From: Chromatiales bacterium
GTDB taxonomy: Bacteria; Pseudomonadota; Gammaproteobacteria; UBA6429; Thiohalophilaceae
Length of the DNA: 6,353 bases
Direction of reading: 5' to 3'
NCBI GenBank assembly: GCA_027057985.1
Contig: JALUTJ010000060.1
Coordinates: 1 to 6,353, forward strand
Shown in pieces: positions 5,817-6,353 of the stretch. Every line of letters starts with the position of its first letter. The stretch's first letter is position 1. Below the pieces are notes generated by a model that ran no database searches, was not told where the DNA came from, and was given only the letters and a program-made list of their open reading frames with translations. A program made the translations under genes and the position numbers.

Positions 5817-5899
5817 AGAATACAAAGGGGGAAACCGGCTGAAAATTTTGCTAATTCAGTTTATTTATCTTTAACCTTTAATCCTGTATCTTTGCGCGC

Positions 5900-6259
5900 A
5901 TGGATATTATTTTTCTCAACGACTTAAAAATAGACACCATTATCGGTATTTATGACTGGGAACGTGAAACCCGGCAAACCGTCAGCCTGGATATTGAAAT
6001 GGCGGCGGATATTCGCAAGGCAGCTGCAACTGATGACATTAATCACACCCTTGACTACAAGGCGGTATCTAAACGGCTAAAAAGTTTTGTCGAGCAGAGT
6101 GACTTCCTGCTGGTGGAACGGCTGGCCGAGGAATGTGCCCGGATTATCCTTGAAGAGTTTGATGTGCCCTGGGTACGTCTAAAACTGAACAAGGGCAAGG
6201 CAATTACCGATGCCAGTGGCGTGGGTATTATTATTGAACGTGGTCAGAAACCGGAATAA
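5900..6259 (+). CDS. folB: FolB, dihydroneopterin aldolase
   Basis: The 119-residue protein is dihydroneopterin aldolase, which cleaves 7,8-dihydroneopterin to 6-hydroxymethyl-7,8-dihydropterin and glycolaldehyde in folate synthesis. It is a small cytoplasmic protein that assembles as an oligomer with active sites between subunits. Length is typical. The start DIIFLNDLKIDTIIGIYDWE (2-21) includes the substrate-binding glutamate E21. DYKAV holds Y53 near the active site, VERLAEE holds E73, and KLNKGKAI supplies the catalytic lysine K98. All key residues are present. The ATG at 5900 has no recognisable Shine-Dalgarno, and no strong promoter is seen directly upstream. It is followed after 2 nt by a folK-like gene, giving two consecutive steps of the same pathway. 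Confidence 0.95.
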   Translation: MDIIFLNDLKIDTIIGIYDWERETRQTVSLDIEMAADIRKAAATDDINHTLDYKAVSKRLKSFVEQSDFLLVERLAEECARIILEEFDVPWVRLKLNKGKAITDASGVGIIIERGQKPE

Positions 6260-6261
6260 GT

Positions 6262-6353
6262 ATGGCAAGAGTCTATATCAGTATTGGCAGTAATATCGAT
6301 GCGGAAAATAATATCCGCAAGGCAGTCAGGGCGCTAGAAGAAGAGTATGGCCG
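6262..6353 (+). CDS. folK: FolK-like 6-hydroxymethyl-7,8-dihydropterin pyrophosphokinase, N-terminal fragment
   Basis: Only the first 30 codons are in the window; the gene continues past its right edge. The start MARVYISIGSNIDAENNIRK carries the hallmark IGSN of HPPK (residues 8-11) in the first beta strand and the NI..AV.AL helix that follows in the family. HPPK transfers pyrophosphate from ATP to the product of FolB, so the pairing with folB fits. The ATG is 2 nt after the folB stop, with a weak GGA about 7 nt upstream inside folB, so translation is probably coupled. Catalytic residues lie beyond the window and cannot be checked. Confidence 0.85.
   Translation, partial: MARVYISIGSNIDAENNIRKAVRALEEEYG

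Larger units (their letters stand above)
5522..5899. other. 378-bp gene-free divergent region between plsY and folB
   Basis: I find no convincing gene here. The part next to plsY (5550-5660) is visibly A+T-rich compared with the coding regions. It holds the plsY promoter, the left arm of a 25-nt inverted repeat, an 81-bp branched palindrome, the right arm of the repeat, and a leader before folB. I see no clean sigma-70 promoter for folB apart from a weak copy in the right arm (TTTAAC at 5808-5813). The upstream extension of the plsY frame and a 69-codon plus-strand frame cross the region but look like chance. Confidence 0.7.

Noticed and set aside
5839..5859. CTGAA/TTCAG stem followed by a T-rich stretch upstream of folB
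   Set aside because: Five pairs around an 11-nt loop with an interrupted T-run do not make a credible terminator or attenuator.
5665..5874. 69-codon plus-strand frame and a short CTG/TTG-initiated peptide after AGGGGG
   Set aside because: It runs through the 81-bp palindrome and has no family similarity; the only ribosome-site-like sequence precedes non-ATG codons of an 8-12 residue peptide.

Overview
The window looks like chromosomal DNA from a gammaproteobacterium that can respire or grow with little oxygen. Every gene resembles a proteobacterial housekeeping family. The tsaD/rpsU divergent pair with plsY and folB on the tsaD side is a typical gammaproteobacterial arrangement. An apparently complete UbiU/UbiV pair points to a ubiquinone user that makes its quinone without O2. 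I cannot name a genus from sequence alone.

Left part (51-2883, minus strand, read right to left): a tight three-gene operon, yhcC-like radical SAM gene - ubiU - ubiV. The first two overlap by one base (TGATG) and the next gap is 14 nt. Upstream, at 2934-2982, is a near-consensus FNR/Anr box. It sits about 41 nt from a start site implied by a good -10 hexamer, and the -35 is poor. That is the geometry of an activator-dependent class II promoter switched on by anoxia. A short perfect palindrome lies at the predicted 5' end of the transcript.

Middle (3020-4865): rpsU and yqeY run leftward, and tsaD diverges to the right. The candidate rpsU and tsaD promoters share overlapping -10 hexamers in a 111-bp spacer. 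The usual followers of rpsU-yqeY, dnaG and rpoD, are not in this window; the anaerobic operon stands in their place.

Right part (4866-6353): plsY (minus) converges on tsaD. A 378-bp gene-free stretch separates plsY from folB (plus), which is followed after 2 nt by a folK-like gene cut off by the window end. This stretch is the least explained part of the window. It holds a strong candidate plsY promoter and an 81-bp branched palindrome that looks like a dispersed intergenic repeat. Around that palindrome is a 25/26-nt imperfect inverted repeat, each arm of which reads the same way toward its own neighbouring gene. The arms may be a duplicated promoter/operator or the terminal repeats of a small non-autonomous element.

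How the genes work together: UbiU and UbiV form the O2-independent ubiquinone hydroxylation module. TsaD modifies tRNA, S21 is part of the ribosome, PlsY starts phospholipid synthesis, and FolB/FolK are consecutive steps of folate synthesis. No conventional defence system, CRISPR array, tRNA, rRNA or transposase gene is visible.
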